Source: Oscillospiraceae bacterium (lineage in GTDB: Bacteria; Bacillota; Clostridia; Oscillospirales; Ruminococcaceae). Taken from it: a stretch of DNA of 64,000 bases. A program made the translations under genes and the position numbers. Location of the stretch: contig JAGHIE010000020.1 in the NCBI GenBank assembly GCA_017887325.1, forward strand, positions 124,001 through 188,000. The letters are read 5' to 3'. Within the stretch, counting starts at the first letter, position 1, and the number at the start of each line of letters is the position of its first letter. Positions 45,570 through 55,482 of the stretch are shown one piece after another. The notes under the pieces were generated by a model, which was not told the origin of the DNA, searched no databases, and saw only the letters and a list, made by a program, of their open reading frames with translations.

Positions 45570-47621
45570 TTAAAGCTTTTGAGCAACTTTCCATGCCTGC
45601 CAAATTACTGTACGTAGATTACCAACTTTACAAGCATCACCAATAACATGAACATGGCGTTTTTTTTCAAATGCGGGGGAAGGTGTATATCCAACAGCTA
45701 AAATAACATCATCAACATGAATTTTTTCTATTTTACCATTAATATTTCTTATCACAACACCATCTGATTCAATCTTCTCGACACTACTTTGAAGATGAAC
45801 CTCAACATTATTTGTATCAAAAAAGTCACGAAGATAAGATGAATTAGCAAGACACAATCCTCTTATTGCCATCAAATCGTTTTTAGCCTCAACAATAATA
45901 GGAGTTTTACCTTTTAAGAAAAGGTCATAAGCAATTTCGCAACCACTAAGTCCTCCACCAATTATAAGAACTTTTTTCCCTACTTCTCTACCTTCTAAAT
46001 ATTCTACTGCATCTATCGCTTTTTCAATTCCATTAATTGAAAGTTTACGAGCAGATGCTCCAGTAGCGACGATAACTTCGTCAGAATTTAATGCAGACAA
46101 GTCAGTAACATTAGTGTTAAATTTAACAGGTATACCAAGTTTTTCGATTTGACGCCTATACCATGCAATTAATTCTCTGTCTTTTTCTTTAAATTTAGGT
46201 GCAGATGCTGCAATAAATACACCACCAAGCCTATCTGTCTTTTCATAAATTGTTACATCATGTCCGCGCAAACAAGCAATTCTCGCCGCCTCCATACCAC
46301 CAATACCACCACCAATAATTGCAATTTTCTTTGCTTTTTTGGCTGGTATAATGTCGTATTTATGTCCCTGCATTGTCATTGGATTTAAAGCACAACGAGC
46401 CATATGGCGTACATCATTAAAGTCTTCATCATTGGCAACACCTTTATAATGAGCAAGTGGAAAACAACCATTGTGACAACAAATACAAGGTTGAATATCT
46501 TCTTCTCTACCCTCTTTAAGTTTTGTTACCCACTCACCATCAACCAAAAACTGACGTGCTACTCCCATACCATCTATCTTACCTTCTGAAATAGCTCTTG
46601 CAGCAACCTGTGGTGTCATTCTTCCTGCACAAACTACAGGAATATCAATAAATTTGCGTATATGTGCTACATCAGCCAAGTTACAATTTTCAGGCATATA
46701 TTGAGGAGGATGAGCCCAATACCATGCATCATATGTACCATTATCAGCATTTAACATTTCATATCCAGAATCTTGTAAATAACGTACTGCCTTTTCACTT
46801 TCTTCCATATCACGACCTACCTCAACATACTTTTCACCAGGAACAGCACCTTTGCACAACCCCTTTGTTTTGCTGAGTACAGAATAACGTAGTGATACTG
46901 GATAATCATCTCCACACGCTTTTTTTATCGCCTTAACAGTTTCAACTGCAAAGCGATAACGATTTTCAAAACTTCCTCCATATTCATCTGTACGATAATT
47001 TGTGTAAGGAAGAGTAAACTGATCCATCAAATAACCTTCGTGTACTGCATGAACTTCAACACCGTCAACTCCTGCTTCTTTACACAATCTGGCAGTTTCG
47101 GCAAATGCTTTCACCATATGTTTTATTTCTTCTTGTGTAATTTCACGGCACATCAAATCTTCTGCCCATCTTGATGGAAGAGGACTTGGTGATGCACATA
47201 AAAACGATGCATCGACTATTGGCTTTGCTACAAATCCTAAAGCTTTATTTTTTAATAATATGCTTAAACTATCTGTTATTGCAAAACTTCTTCCAAAACC
47301 AGCTGTTAACTGAACAAAAAGTTTTGCACCTGTTTTATGAAACTCTTTCATATATTCTTTCAAATCTTTAAACATCTTTTTGTTTTTATAAAGCCATCTT
47401 CCTCCGATAGGATCACGAAGTGGAGCAATACCAGGAATAATAAGTCCAACATTGTTTTTGGCAATATTCATAAAGAATTCTGCTGCAACCTTATCAAAAT
47501 GATTTGGTTCCATCCAGCCAAACAATGATGTTCCGCCCATAGGACACATTACTATTCTGTTTTTTATTTCAACATTTCCTATTTTCCGCGGAGTAAATAG
47601 TGCTTCATATTGCTGTTTCAT
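45570..47621 (-). CDS. Old-yellow-enzyme-type NADH:flavin oxidoreductase (BaiCD/enoate reductase family)
   Basis: A 683-residue three-part flavoprotein: an FMN-binding barrel (residues 1-370; FTPRKIGNVEIKNRIVM, EVHAVHEGYLMDQF, DEYGGSFENRYRF), a 4Fe-4S cluster (CICCHNGC plus Cys in ARCALNP), and a C-terminal FAD/NAD(P) domain (IAIIGGGIGGMEAARIA, VLIIGGGLSGCEIAYDL). The architecture is that of 2,4-dienoyl-CoA reductase, bile-acid BaiCD/BaiH and enoate reductases, which reduce activated C=C bonds. It is the third gene of an operon with a ferredoxin-reductase-like protein and a phytoene-desaturase-like protein. The substrate is not evident; an unsaturated carbonyl compound such as a steroid, bilin or phenylpropenoic acid is possible. 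Confidence 0.88.
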   Translation of the reverse strand: MKQQYEALFTPRKIGNVEIKNRIVMCPMGGTSLFGWMEPNHFDKVAAEFFMNIAKNNVGLIIPGIAPLRDPIGGRWLYKNKKMFKDLKEYMKEFHKTGAKLFVQLTAGFGRSFAITDSLSILLKNKALGFVAKPIVDASFLCASPSPLPSRWAEDLMCREITQEEIKHMVKAFAETARLCKEAGVDGVEVHAVHEGYLMDQFTLPYTNYRTDEYGGSFENRYRFAVETVKAIKKACGDDYPVSLRYSVLSKTKGLCKGAVPGEKYVEVGRDMEESEKAVRYLQDSGYEMLNADNGTYDAWYWAHPPQYMPENCNLADVAHIRKFIDIPVVCAGRMTPQVAARAISEGKIDGMGVARQFLVDGEWVTKLKEGREEDIQPCICCHNGCFPLAHYKGVANDEDFNDVRHMARCALNPMTMQGHKYDIIPAKKAKKIAIIGGGIGGMEAARIACLRGHDVTIYEKTDRLGGVFIAASAPKFKEKDRELIAWYRRQIEKLGIPVKFNTNVTDLSALNSDEVIVATGASARKLSINGIEKAIDAVEYLEGREVGKKVLIIGGGLSGCEIAYDLFLKGKTPIIVEAKNDLMAIRGLCLANSSYLRDFFDTNNVEVHLQSSVEKIESDGVVIRNINGKIEKIHVDDVILAVGYTPSPAFEKKRHVHVIGDACKVGNLRTVIWQAWKVAQKL

Positions 47622-47642
47622 AAAATCCTCTCCTTTTCAGCT

Positions 47643-48809
47643 TTAATAAGCTATTGGAACATCAATCTCCATATCTTCCAAAGGATAAGTTACACATGGG
47701 TGAATAAAGCCAAATTTTCGGTCTGCTTCTCTGCGTCCATCACGATCCTGTGCAACTTTATAACTACCCGAAATCCATTTACTATGGCAAAAACCACAAC
47801 CACCTGCACGGCATTTGTTTGGAGCATTAAGTCCTGCTCTTTCCATTGCAGTAAGCAATGTTTCATTTTCTTTTGCAGAAATTACAAAAACTTCATCGCG
47901 CATATGAACTGTGAGCTTAAATTCACTTGGATTTTCAATTGGAAGATCACCACAACATGATGCATCATGATGTATGGATTTAATAGGCAAGTGATATTTT
48001 TCCAATTCTTTTCCTACAAAATCATACATTGCTTGAGGGCCACAAAGGAAGAATGTACTTGTTTCTATTTCAACATATTTTTCCATAAGTTCAGCTGTAA
48101 TAAACCCATTCTCACAATCATCACATTTTTCATCACTAAGAACATATATAACTTTGAATTTACTACATTTTTCCGCCAATGCGTTCAATTCTTCTTTATA
48201 AGCCAATTGAACTTGTGTTCTTGCACCATAAAACAATGTCATATTGTAATCCTCATCAGCATCTACCAAGCTACCGGCCATTGAAATAAATGGTGTTATT
48301 CCACTTCCACCTGCAACACAAACGATATTTTTACTATCTCGTAAGTTTTCATAATGAAATTCACCTGATGGCTCAGTCATAACAAAACAATCACCAATCT
48401 GTGCTTTTTCGTTCAAATATCCTGAAACAAATCCTACATTTTCTACTGCCAAAATCAACTTATTTGCAAGAGCTTGTCGAGGTGTTGAAACAATAGAATA
48501 TGGTCTACTAACAACACTCTCTCCAATTTTTACTTGAATTGATACATATTGTCCTGCACGAAAGAAAGGAAACTCATTAGTATCTACACGACAAAAAGTT
48601 AATTCTTTTATTGTGTCAGTAAGCTGGCGAATTCCTGTAAGTTTTACGTTCATATATCCAGGATGTATCTTCTTTGCAAGTATATTTGTGCGATATTCCT
48701 GTGGAAGAGGTGTATTTGCTCCCTGCGCCAACATTTGACGTCTGATAGGAACCATCTTTTTAAATTTCAGCATATCCATAAATCCAAAAATCTGTTTTTT
48801 GAACTTCAT
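47643..48809 (-). CDS. FAD/NAD reductase with C-terminal 2Fe-2S ferredoxin domain
   Basis: A 388-residue electron-transfer protein. An N-terminal stretch of about 50 residues precedes the ferredoxin-reductase FAD barrel (RPYSIVSTPR), the NAD-binding domain (VCVAGGSGITPFISM, FFLCGPQAMYDFV) and a C-terminal plant-type 2Fe-2S domain (NKCRAGGCGFCHSKW with the fourth Cys in HPCVTYP). This is the order seen in oxygenase and reductase electron-donor components. In an anaerobe it probably feeds electrons from NADH to one of the two flavoproteins encoded beside it. It overlaps the upstream gene by one base. Confidence 0.88.
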   Translation of the reverse strand: MKFKKQIFGFMDMLKFKKMVPIRRQMLAQGANTPLPQEYRTNILAKKIHPGYMNVKLTGIRQLTDTIKELTFCRVDTNEFPFFRAGQYVSIQVKIGESVVSRPYSIVSTPRQALANKLILAVENVGFVSGYLNEKAQIGDCFVMTEPSGEFHYENLRDSKNIVCVAGGSGITPFISMAGSLVDADEDYNMTLFYGARTQVQLAYKEELNALAEKCSKFKVIYVLSDEKCDDCENGFITAELMEKYVEIETSTFFLCGPQAMYDFVGKELEKYHLPIKSIHHDASCCGDLPIENPSEFKLTVHMRDEVFVISAKENETLLTAMERAGLNAPNKCRAGGCGFCHSKWISGSYKVAQDRDGRREADRKFGFIHPCVTYPLEDMEIDVPIAY

Positions 48810-50362
48810 TATTTCTTCGCCTCCCTTTTTAAATCACCAACGGTTTGACGACCTGATAAATCACCTGAAATATATGCACTTGAATAACCACTTGAACGCA
48901 TAGCATATCCACCTGCAAATCTCAACCCTGGATTTATTTCAGCGTCTTCTCTCATCATCATCATTCGTGGCATTAGGCTATCCCAATCTGCTGTTTCATA
49001 GCCATAAATTACACCTTCTGGATGTCCACAATAGCGAGCATATGTTGTTGGTGAAGCTATACAAATTTCTTCAATAGCATCGCGTATCTTACATCCTGTC
49101 TCTCTTTCAAAGACATCAATCATATCCTGTGCTATTCGGTCTTTAGCTTTAAAGTACTCTTCTTCTGTAACATTTCCCCAATCATCAGACATAAACATTG
49201 TAGTGAAGTACATCATACAAGTTCCTTCAGGTGAACATTCAGGATAAGCATTGTTCAAGCAAACAGTAGCCTGTACATGATTTGTGTTTACCTTTCTCAT
49301 TAAATCATACTGCTTAACTGTATCTGCTGTATCATAAATGAAATAGTTGTGACTAGTAATACCAAGTTCCTCTGCAGATTTATTAAGTCCCAAGAACAAA
49401 GTAAATCCTCGCCCTGCAAATTTTCGGCTATTAGTAGCTCTTATCATTCTCTCTGTTAGCGCTTTTTTCTCAAGCATTTTTCCAAACACCAAGTGTGGAG
49501 AACAATTAGCAATTATATGTCGTGTTTCAACAACCTTTCCATCTGCAAGCTGTACACCACAAATAGCTCCGTTATCATCAGCCAATATTTTCTCTGCTTC
49601 TGACTGATACCATATATCACCACCAAGTTCACGAATACGAGTATCCAAAGCAAGACTTATCTCGTGTGAACGCATTTTTGGCATCCATGCATCTCTTGTT
49701 ATATATCTGATAACCATCGAGCCATAATGTAAAAAACTCATACGATCACAGTCAACACCCAAATAACACCAATAAGCATTAAGAATATCTTTTGCTTTTT
49801 GTGGCATTTTCAATGCGTCTAAAACTTCATTAACTGAATAGCTACCCGCTTTAACAAAATTAGGAAAATTCTTTTTCATATAACTAGAATCTGTATTTCC
49901 GTTTACAGAATTTGAATATGTCTGTGCATCTCTTACCTCATTACACAATTCAAAAAATTCTGTAATTGACTTGCGTGAATCAGGACAATACTCAACCATT
50001 TTTTCAATAAACGCTTCTTGTCCAAATGGCATTACACAGTCATATTTTTTGTCTGTTGTAATTAAATGATATGCTTCTGGAATGCGTATCCAATCAATTT
50101 TATTCTCTATTCCCAAATCTCTAAATAGTTTTCGTACATCACCTGGTTCTTCAGGTGAACCAAAATCATTAAGTTCATGTAAGCTTGCTTCAAACTCAAA
50201 ACGTCCTCTCTTGAAGCTTGTAGCAAATCCACCAGGCAAATTATGTTTTTCCAAAAGCAAACAAGAATACCCAGCTTGCAAAACTCGCACAGCAGCAACT
50301 AAACCGCCGTTTCCTGCGCCTATGACTACAACGTCATAACCTTTTTTTGTGTTACTTGACAT
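48809..50362 (-). CDS. Phytoene-desaturase-like FAD oxidoreductase
   Basis: A 517-residue flavoprotein of the CrtI/amine-oxidase superfamily. It has the N-terminal dinucleotide fold VVVIGAGNGGLVAAVRVLQ with LLLEKHNLPGGFATSF, and the C-terminal FAD motif LRFAGGYAMRSSGYSSAYISG. No carotenoid-synthesis genes are nearby, so desaturation or saturation of another hydrophobic molecule is more likely. It is the first gene of the three-gene operon. The operon has higher GC and freer use of CGN arginine codons than its neighbours. Confidence 0.87.
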   Translation of the reverse strand: MSSNTKKGYDVVVIGAGNGGLVAAVRVLQAGYSCLLLEKHNLPGGFATSFKRGRFEFEASLHELNDFGSPEEPGDVRKLFRDLGIENKIDWIRIPEAYHLITTDKKYDCVMPFGQEAFIEKMVEYCPDSRKSITEFFELCNEVRDAQTYSNSVNGNTDSSYMKKNFPNFVKAGSYSVNEVLDALKMPQKAKDILNAYWCYLGVDCDRMSFLHYGSMVIRYITRDAWMPKMRSHEISLALDTRIRELGGDIWYQSEAEKILADDNGAICGVQLADGKVVETRHIIANCSPHLVFGKMLEKKALTERMIRATNSRKFAGRGFTLFLGLNKSAEELGITSHNYFIYDTADTVKQYDLMRKVNTNHVQATVCLNNAYPECSPEGTCMMYFTTMFMSDDWGNVTEEEYFKAKDRIAQDMIDVFERETGCKIRDAIEEICIASPTTYARYCGHPEGVIYGYETADWDSLMPRMMMMREDAEINPGLRFAGGYAMRSSGYSSAYISGDLSGRQTVGDLKREAKK

Positions 50363-50903
50363 AATTTTCCTCCTTTAAAATTATTATAATAACAGCTTTT
50401 ACCAACACTTAAGCTAATACTACATTTCTCTATAACATATAACAAGTATAATTACTATAGAATGACTGTGATGCTCTATTTTATGTACAAGATGTACTGT
50501 TGTATCTAAAATATTCTACTTAAATATAAAAAGCATTATCTCCGTTATTAAAATTATTTATTAATAAGAGAGATTTCTTGTTCTCATTCTACGATATTTT
50601 TATATAAAATTCAATACTTGTACCATAATTTCAATTTAAAATATATATATTTTATTTAATTGTCACAAATATTATACTCTTTTAAAAATATATAAAAATA
50701 ATTAAACTCTCTCAATATAGTATATTTTACTTATTTATAGTTTTTCTATTAATTCAGATTTATATAAGCAAAACAATATCCTCATATAATTAATATATGA
50801 GGATATTGTTTTTTAATATCTATATTTTTTATAAAAGAAAATCTTATCATCTAAAACGATAAAAATAAATAAAAAATAATTTTTATCTATAATAAAATAT
50901 ATT
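50363..50903. other. Intergenic gap: operator-like repeat and terminator
   Basis: The gap holds an upstream region for the flavoprotein operon with the inverted repeat GTAC AAGAT GTAC near 50479-50491, and a strong bidirectional terminator: a perfect 19-bp stem AAAACAATATCCTCATATA (50770-50788) with its complement at 50794-50812, followed by T's. I see no gene in the remaining AT-rich sequence. Confidence 0.65.
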
Positions 50904-52562
50904 TTAATTATTAGTTATGATATAAGCTAATGTTTCTAAATCACAATCTAATTTAATCCATCTATCATTTTTAGTCCATTTAATTGAAAATTTATTATTT
51001 TCTCCAATTATTTCTATATCAGAATCAAAATCAAAAGCAGGATGTTGGTTTCTAACCCTTAAAAGTTCTAATTGCTTTTGTACCACATCTTTTTGTAATC
51101 CTGTTTCAATTTCTTCCATTGATAAATTTGTGCGATTTATTTCTTTATGACCATCTTTTCCAGCTCGTTTAACTCCTTCATAATCATTTTTACCACAGAA
51201 TAAATCTAAATACCACACTTGTGGTTTTCCTGGCATGAACAGTTGAATAGCTCTTGCTAAAAGCATCTTTTTATCATCTTCACCCAAAGCACTATAATAT
51301 GTAGCATTAACTTGATAATACATATTTTTTGCACCATGTAAATCTTTCACATGTCCACCTCTAGATACTACTATATCTATTAGTTTTTGTATTTGTTCAT
51401 CTGGTATTAGTCCTTTTAAATCAAGAAGCGGAATTCCATCATGACAACCTAACATATTTACTACTTTTATTTTTTTATCTACTATTTCTTCTGCCCATGA
51501 TTTTAAATAATTACAATTTTTTGTTTCTAATGCGTCAATAATAAGTCCTGGTAAGAAAAAGTCATATGTCATATATCCTTGTTTAGATACTTTTTCATGA
51601 ATTTTTTCTCCATAACTAGCATGTATTTCTGGCAATAGTTCTAAATTATACTTTTTAGCTAAATTGCATACTTTTTCTAATAAATCCCAAGTTCCTGGTT
51701 CATTTAAAAAGTTCTTTGCTCCAACTTCTTTTGGAGCATAAGCAAAAGCGTCTAATCTCACAATACTAGCACCATAATTTGAAAGTTTTTTTAATGTATC
51801 ATCATAAAATTCCCATACAGAATTGGAGCGTATATTCAAATCCATTTGACCTAAATACTCTCTATTACTTTCTAAATAATCACAAACTACTGTTTTATAT
51901 TGCTCTAATTTACCAAAGTCTATTTCTATTGGTTTTTTATCTAAATCCAACGACTCTTTTACTATATTATATAGTTTACTTGCTGTTGAATACTGCACAT
52001 TAGCAATTTTCATCAATTCTTGAATAGTAGGTTGCTTGTATGAAACTTTTTGATAAAATGTATTCCAATATGGAATATCTTTTCCATCAGGCATACGAAC
52101 CATTAATATTGGAAGTCCTGGTTTTCTAAAAAACATTTTTTCTAAATGCTCTTTATTGGGCATAATATAGCCGTCTTCTGTCATACAGCCATTATCTTTC
52201 CAAAATTCATTCCAATTAATAAAGAAATCTTTATATTTAGATTTTTCTCCATTTTTTAATAAATCTTGAAATTGTGGACTTAATACAGACGCATGATTTA
52301 AAATAAAATCTAATTTTAAATCTATACCTAATTCTTTTAATTTTTTCAAGTCTTCCATTTTAGCAAACTCGTCACTTAAATCATAATCGATAACTGAAAA
52401 GCCTCTATCTAAATCTGTATTAAATATACTAGGTAATATATAAAATGAGCCAAAAGTATTTTTTAACTCATCTTTATTTAAAAATTTTACTATATCTTCT
52501 AATCGTTCACCTATGCTATCTGGATAAGCATTTAACATCGGATTATTTTTCATTATTAACAC
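50904..52562 (-). CDS. GH13 sucrose-phosphorylase-type glucoside phosphorylase
   Basis: A 552-residue alpha-amylase-fold enzyme of the GH13_18 type, which splits an alpha-glucoside with phosphate to glucose 1-phosphate. Motifs in order: GFSVIDYDL, KLDFILNHAS, the nucleophile Asp in VRLDAFAY, the acid/base Glu in LLPEIHASYG, and the stabilising Asp in MLGCHDGIPLLDLKG. Relatives act on sucrose, sucrose 6-phosphate or glucosylglycerate, which cannot be separated by eye. ATG 52553 (MKNNPM) is an equally plausible start. It overlaps the kinase gene, so the two are coupled. Cytoplasmic. Confidence 0.88.
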   Translation of the reverse strand: MLIMKNNPMLNAYPDSIGERLEDIVKFLNKDELKNTFGSFYILPSIFNTDLDRGFSVIDYDLSDEFAKMEDLKKLKELGIDLKLDFILNHASVLSPQFQDLLKNGEKSKYKDFFINWNEFWKDNGCMTEDGYIMPNKEHLEKMFFRKPGLPILMVRMPDGKDIPYWNTFYQKVSYKQPTIQELMKIANVQYSTASKLYNIVKESLDLDKKPIEIDFGKLEQYKTVVCDYLESNREYLGQMDLNIRSNSVWEFYDDTLKKLSNYGASIVRLDAFAYAPKEVGAKNFLNEPGTWDLLEKVCNLAKKYNLELLPEIHASYGEKIHEKVSKQGYMTYDFFLPGLIIDALETKNCNYLKSWAEEIVDKKIKVVNMLGCHDGIPLLDLKGLIPDEQIQKLIDIVVSRGGHVKDLHGAKNMYYQVNATYYSALGEDDKKMLLARAIQLFMPGKPQVWYLDLFCGKNDYEGVKRAGKDGHKEINRTNLSMEEIETGLQKDVVQKQLELLRVRNQHPAFDFDSDIEIIGENNKFSIKWTKNDRWIKLDCDLETLAYIITNN

Positions 52563-53502
52563 AACCTTTTACCATTTGTTCTTTATATTGTTGATAACTT
52601 AATAACTCACCACTTTTTGATACTATTATTTGGGCTTTATGTGCTTGTGATTCGAGTTTGCGTTGTTCTATTTCTAAAACCATTGTAGTAAAAGGACTAT
52701 CAACAGCCCCATCACGATTTCTACTTCTACGATGTTCTAATGTTTCTTGAGGTGTACTGTTCAATAAAATAGGAATATCTACACCAATATAATTGTCACT
52801 ATTTCCATGTGTCCATTCTATAATCAAAACATTTTTATTTGAAAAATCTACTAAATCATACCATAATTCAAGTTCAGTTCTTCCCATTCTCTTTAAGTAT
52901 ATTTGTGTTGCACCATTTTTAAATTGATTTATTATAGAACTTAATTCTTCAAAATTCTGTTCTTTTTCTGTTCCTAAATATCCAGTTAATGCTTTTTTAC
53001 CTTCATTTTGGTACATTGACAAAAATGGATATTCTTTACACAAAGAAGGATCAGCATCTATATTTTGTTTTTGTAATTTTGATATTATTTCTTTAGTTTC
53101 TTCATTGTACATACCACTTGAAACTAAACCTCTTATTGCACCATAACGATATACACGCAATCTCTCTGCATCATTTTGACAAGGTATTCTATGTGGATAA
53201 TTATCTCCACTTAAAATATAACTACCTATTCCTATAGTTTGTAATGCATGACCTAATAAACTAGCTGTTTCACTTTTTCCTACACCACTACCACCACATA
53301 CACAAATTACAGCTCTATTATAAGGATTTTGAGCTACAACATCTTTTAATTTTTCTACTAAAACAAGAAAAATCAATTTTGCTTTATCTTTGTGAGATTC
53401 ATTAATTTCTATTTTATCTCCTGGCATATCTCCGTGCATAATTTCTCCAATTATCTCTGGAAATTCTTTTATATTTGATAATATATCTATAACTTTACTC
53501 AT
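52543..53502 (-). CDS. P-loop kinase next to the glucoside phosphorylase
   Basis: A 319-residue nucleotide-binding protein with the Walker A motif CVCGGSGVGKSETA near residue 75, a Walker-B-like VLIIEWTHG, and a lid-like RRSRNRDG. It resembles uridine-kinase/phosphoribulokinase-type small-molecule kinases, and similar proteins are often annotated loosely as adenylylsulfate kinase. Start ATG 53502 (MSKVID) has AAAAGGTGA upstream; the frame is open to 53526 without a better site. Coupled to a phosphorylase, it could phosphorylate the acceptor released by phosphorolysis, for example glycerate or fructose. That role is inference. Confidence 0.72.
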   Translation of the reverse strand: MSKVIDILSNIKEFPEIIGEIMHGDMPGDKIEINESHKDKAKLIFLVLVEKLKDVVAQNPYNRAVICVCGGSGVGKSETASLLGHALQTIGIGSYILSGDNYPHRIPCQNDAERLRVYRYGAIRGLVSSGMYNEETKEIISKLQKQNIDADPSLCKEYPFLSMYQNEGKKALTGYLGTEKEQNFEELSSIINQFKNGATQIYLKRMGRTELELWYDLVDFSNKNVLIIEWTHGNSDNYIGVDIPILLNSTPQETLEHRRSRNRDGAVDSPFTTMVLEIEQRKLESQAHKAQIIVSKSGELLSYQQYKEQMVKGCVNNEK

Positions 53503-53544
53503 TTCTATCACCTTTTTACTTCTCATTTTATCTTAAAAATTAAC

Positions 53545-53577
53545 ATAAGCTATTAAAATAATAATTTAATAGCTTAT
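53545..53577. terminator. Hairpin between the kinase and the transporter operon
   Basis: A 13-bp perfect stem ATAAGCTATTAAA / TTTAATAGCTTAT with a 7-base loop, eleven bases after the permease stop (53588 side) on the minus strand and followed by an AT-rich run. Partial termination would lower expression of the kinase and phosphorylase relative to the transporter. Confidence 0.7.
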
Positions 53578-53587
53578 ATCAATTTAA

Positions 53588-54469
53588 TTATTCTTTAACT
53601 GCTCCAATTACAATACCTGATACAAAATATTTTTGTAAGAATGGATAAATTATCAATAAAGGTATTGTTGATACAACAATTTTTGTAGCATTAAAAGATC
53701 TATTACTCAATGTTGCTAATTGTTTTAATTGTTCTACATCAGTAACTTGAGTTATGTCTACTGTCAATTGTTGTATATATGTTTGTAATGGATATAAAGA
53801 TGCTTTATTCATATATAACAATCCTGAAAAATAATCATTCCAATGATTAACTATTGAAAATAGTCCCACTGTAGCAAGAGCTGGAAGTGATACAGGTAAA
53901 TATATTTTTAATAAAATTTCAAGAGTTGAAGCTCCATCAATTCTAGCAGCTTCATCTAATGAATCTGGTACACCTTTAAAAAAGTTTATAAGTAATATTA
54001 CATTAAAAACTGGTACTGCACCTGGTAATACTAAAGCCCAAATAGTATTGATCATTTTTAATTTACTTACTACCATAAATAGTGGAATTATTCCTCCAGA
54101 AAATAGCATTGCAAATATAACTATTTTAATATAAATCTCTCTAGCTGGAAATCTATATTTGCTTTTAGATAAAGGATAAGCCATAGATATTACAAAAAAC
54201 ATATTTAATGCTGTACCTAAAACAACTCTACATACTGAAATCCAAAAAGAAGCCCAAAATTGTGTATCCTTAAAAAGTTTTTCATAAGTTGTAAATGTCA
54301 AATCTACTGGCAATAATCCAACTTTATTTGATGACACTTCATTACTACTACTTAATGATATAGCTATCATATTAAGTAATGGTAATAAACAACTTAATGT
54401 CATTAATAAAACTATTATCCAAATTAATGATTTATATATTTTTGATTGGATAGAATCTCTCTTAACCAT
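53588..54469 (-). CDS. LplC/YtcP-type carbohydrate ABC permease
   Basis: A 293-residue, six-helix permease of the LplC/YtcP group, with the EAA loop PDSLDEAARIDGASTLEILL and C-terminal YFVSGIVIGAVKE. It is the third gene of the transporter operon, 23 bases after the LplB-type permease. Confidence 0.9.
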   Translation of the reverse strand: MVKRDSIQSKIYKSLIWIIVLLMTLSCLLPLLNMIAISLSSSNEVSSNKVGLLPVDLTFTTYEKLFKDTQFWASFWISVCRVVLGTALNMFFVISMAYPLSKSKYRFPAREIYIKIVIFAMLFSGGIIPLFMVVSKLKMINTIWALVLPGAVPVFNVILLINFFKGVPDSLDEAARIDGASTLEILLKIYLPVSLPALATVGLFSIVNHWNDYFSGLLYMNKASLYPLQTYIQQLTVDITQVTDVEQLKQLATLSNRSFNATKIVVSTIPLLIIYPFLQKYFVSGIVIGAVKE

Positions 54470-54492
54470 ACTACAAATCTCCTTTTTAAATT

Positions 54493-55404
54493 TTAGAATA
54501 TACTACTGCCAGTTGTCTTTTTAGCTATTTTATTTGCTGATAAAATTAATATAAAACTTATAACACTTTTAAATAATCCTACTGCCGCACCTATACTGTA
54601 TTGCCCTTCTACCATACCTATCCTATAAACATATGTATCAATAATATCCCCTGTTTCATATACTATTGGATTATATAAATTAAATACTTGGTCAAACCCT
54701 GCATTTAAAATATTACCTAAATTTAAAGCTGTCATCAAAACAACTGTAGGCAATAAAGCTGGAATTGTTATATTTATTATTTGTTTAAATCTGTTTGCCC
54801 CGTCAATAGAAGCTGCTTCATAAAGGCCAGGGTCAATTGCAAGTAACGCAGCTAAATATATAACAGAGTTATATCCAAATTCTTTCCACACATCTGTACC
54901 AATTATAACTGTTCTAAACCATTGATTATCAGCTAAAAATTGTACTGCATCTATTCCAAAAAATCCTAAAAAAGCATTAATTGGACCTTCTAAAGAAAAC
55001 ATATTTGTTACTACTGTTGCTAAAACAACCCAAGATAAAAAGTGTGGTAAATATACTATTGTTTGAAAAGTTCTTTTAAAAAATTTCCCACCAAGTTCAT
55101 TTAATAGAATAGAAAATAAAACTGGCACAATTATATTCATAACTAATTTTCCAAGAGCGATAATCAAAGTATTCCAAAATACTTGCACACTGTCTGGGAA
55201 ACTAAAAATAATCTTAAAGTTTTCAAGTCCTACCCATTCAGAACCAAACAATCCTTTTGCTGGAACATAATCTTGAAAAGCCATTAATGAGCCTACAAGT
55301 GGAATAAAAACAAATATAAATAAAATAATCATTCCTGGCAATAACATTAAATGAAAAGTTAGTCTTTCCTTTTTATCACCATTTCTAATGCCTGATTTTG
55401 CCAT
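54493..55404 (-). CDS. LplB-type carbohydrate ABC permease
   Basis: A 303-residue permease with N-terminal LMLLPGMIILFIFVFIPLV and the EAA loop DPGLYEAASIDGANRFKQII. LplB-type permeases work with LplC-type partners and a shared ATPase encoded elsewhere. It follows the binding-protein gene across a terminator-like hairpin. Confidence 0.9.
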   Translation of the reverse strand: MAKSGIRNGDKKERLTFHLMLLPGMIILFIFVFIPLVGSLMAFQDYVPAKGLFGSEWVGLENFKIIFSFPDSVQVFWNTLIIALGKLVMNIIVPVLFSILLNELGGKFFKRTFQTIVYLPHFLSWVVLATVVTNMFSLEGPINAFLGFFGIDAVQFLADNQWFRTVIIGTDVWKEFGYNSVIYLAALLAIDPGLYEAASIDGANRFKQIINITIPALLPTVVLMTALNLGNILNAGFDQVFNLYNPIVYETGDIIDTYVYRIGMVEGQYSIGAAVGLFKSVISFILILSANKIAKKTTGSSIF

Positions 55405-55434
55405 ATTTATCCTCCCTACTTTATTAAAATAATT

Positions 55435-55472
55435 AAACCTCTAAAGAACAGTTTTAACTGGATTAGAGGTTT
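55435..55472 (-). terminator. Hairpin after the binding-protein gene
   Basis: AAACCTCTAA / TTAGAGGTTT with an inner CAGT...ACTG stem lies between the binding-protein and permease genes. Such hairpins in transporter operons commonly give more binding protein than permease by partial termination and 3'-end protection. Confidence 0.7.
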
Positions 55473-55482
55473 AAATTAAAAA

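Noticed and set aside
45570..47621. Specific assignment as bilirubin reductase BilR or bile-acid BaiCD
   Set aside because: The domain order fits the broad family, but I cannot verify the diagnostic active-site residues by eye and the neighbouring genes differ from the known clusters.
47610..47960. Long plus-strand reading frame opposite the 2Fe-2S reductase gene
   Set aside because: It lies fully inside a well-supported minus-strand gene and its sequence has the Cys/Phe/Ile-rich look of an antisense frame; no ribosome site.
48809..50362. Carotenoid phytoene desaturase (crtI)
   Set aside because: No phytoene synthase or isoprenoid genes are adjacent and the partners are reductases, so only the superfamily is assigned.
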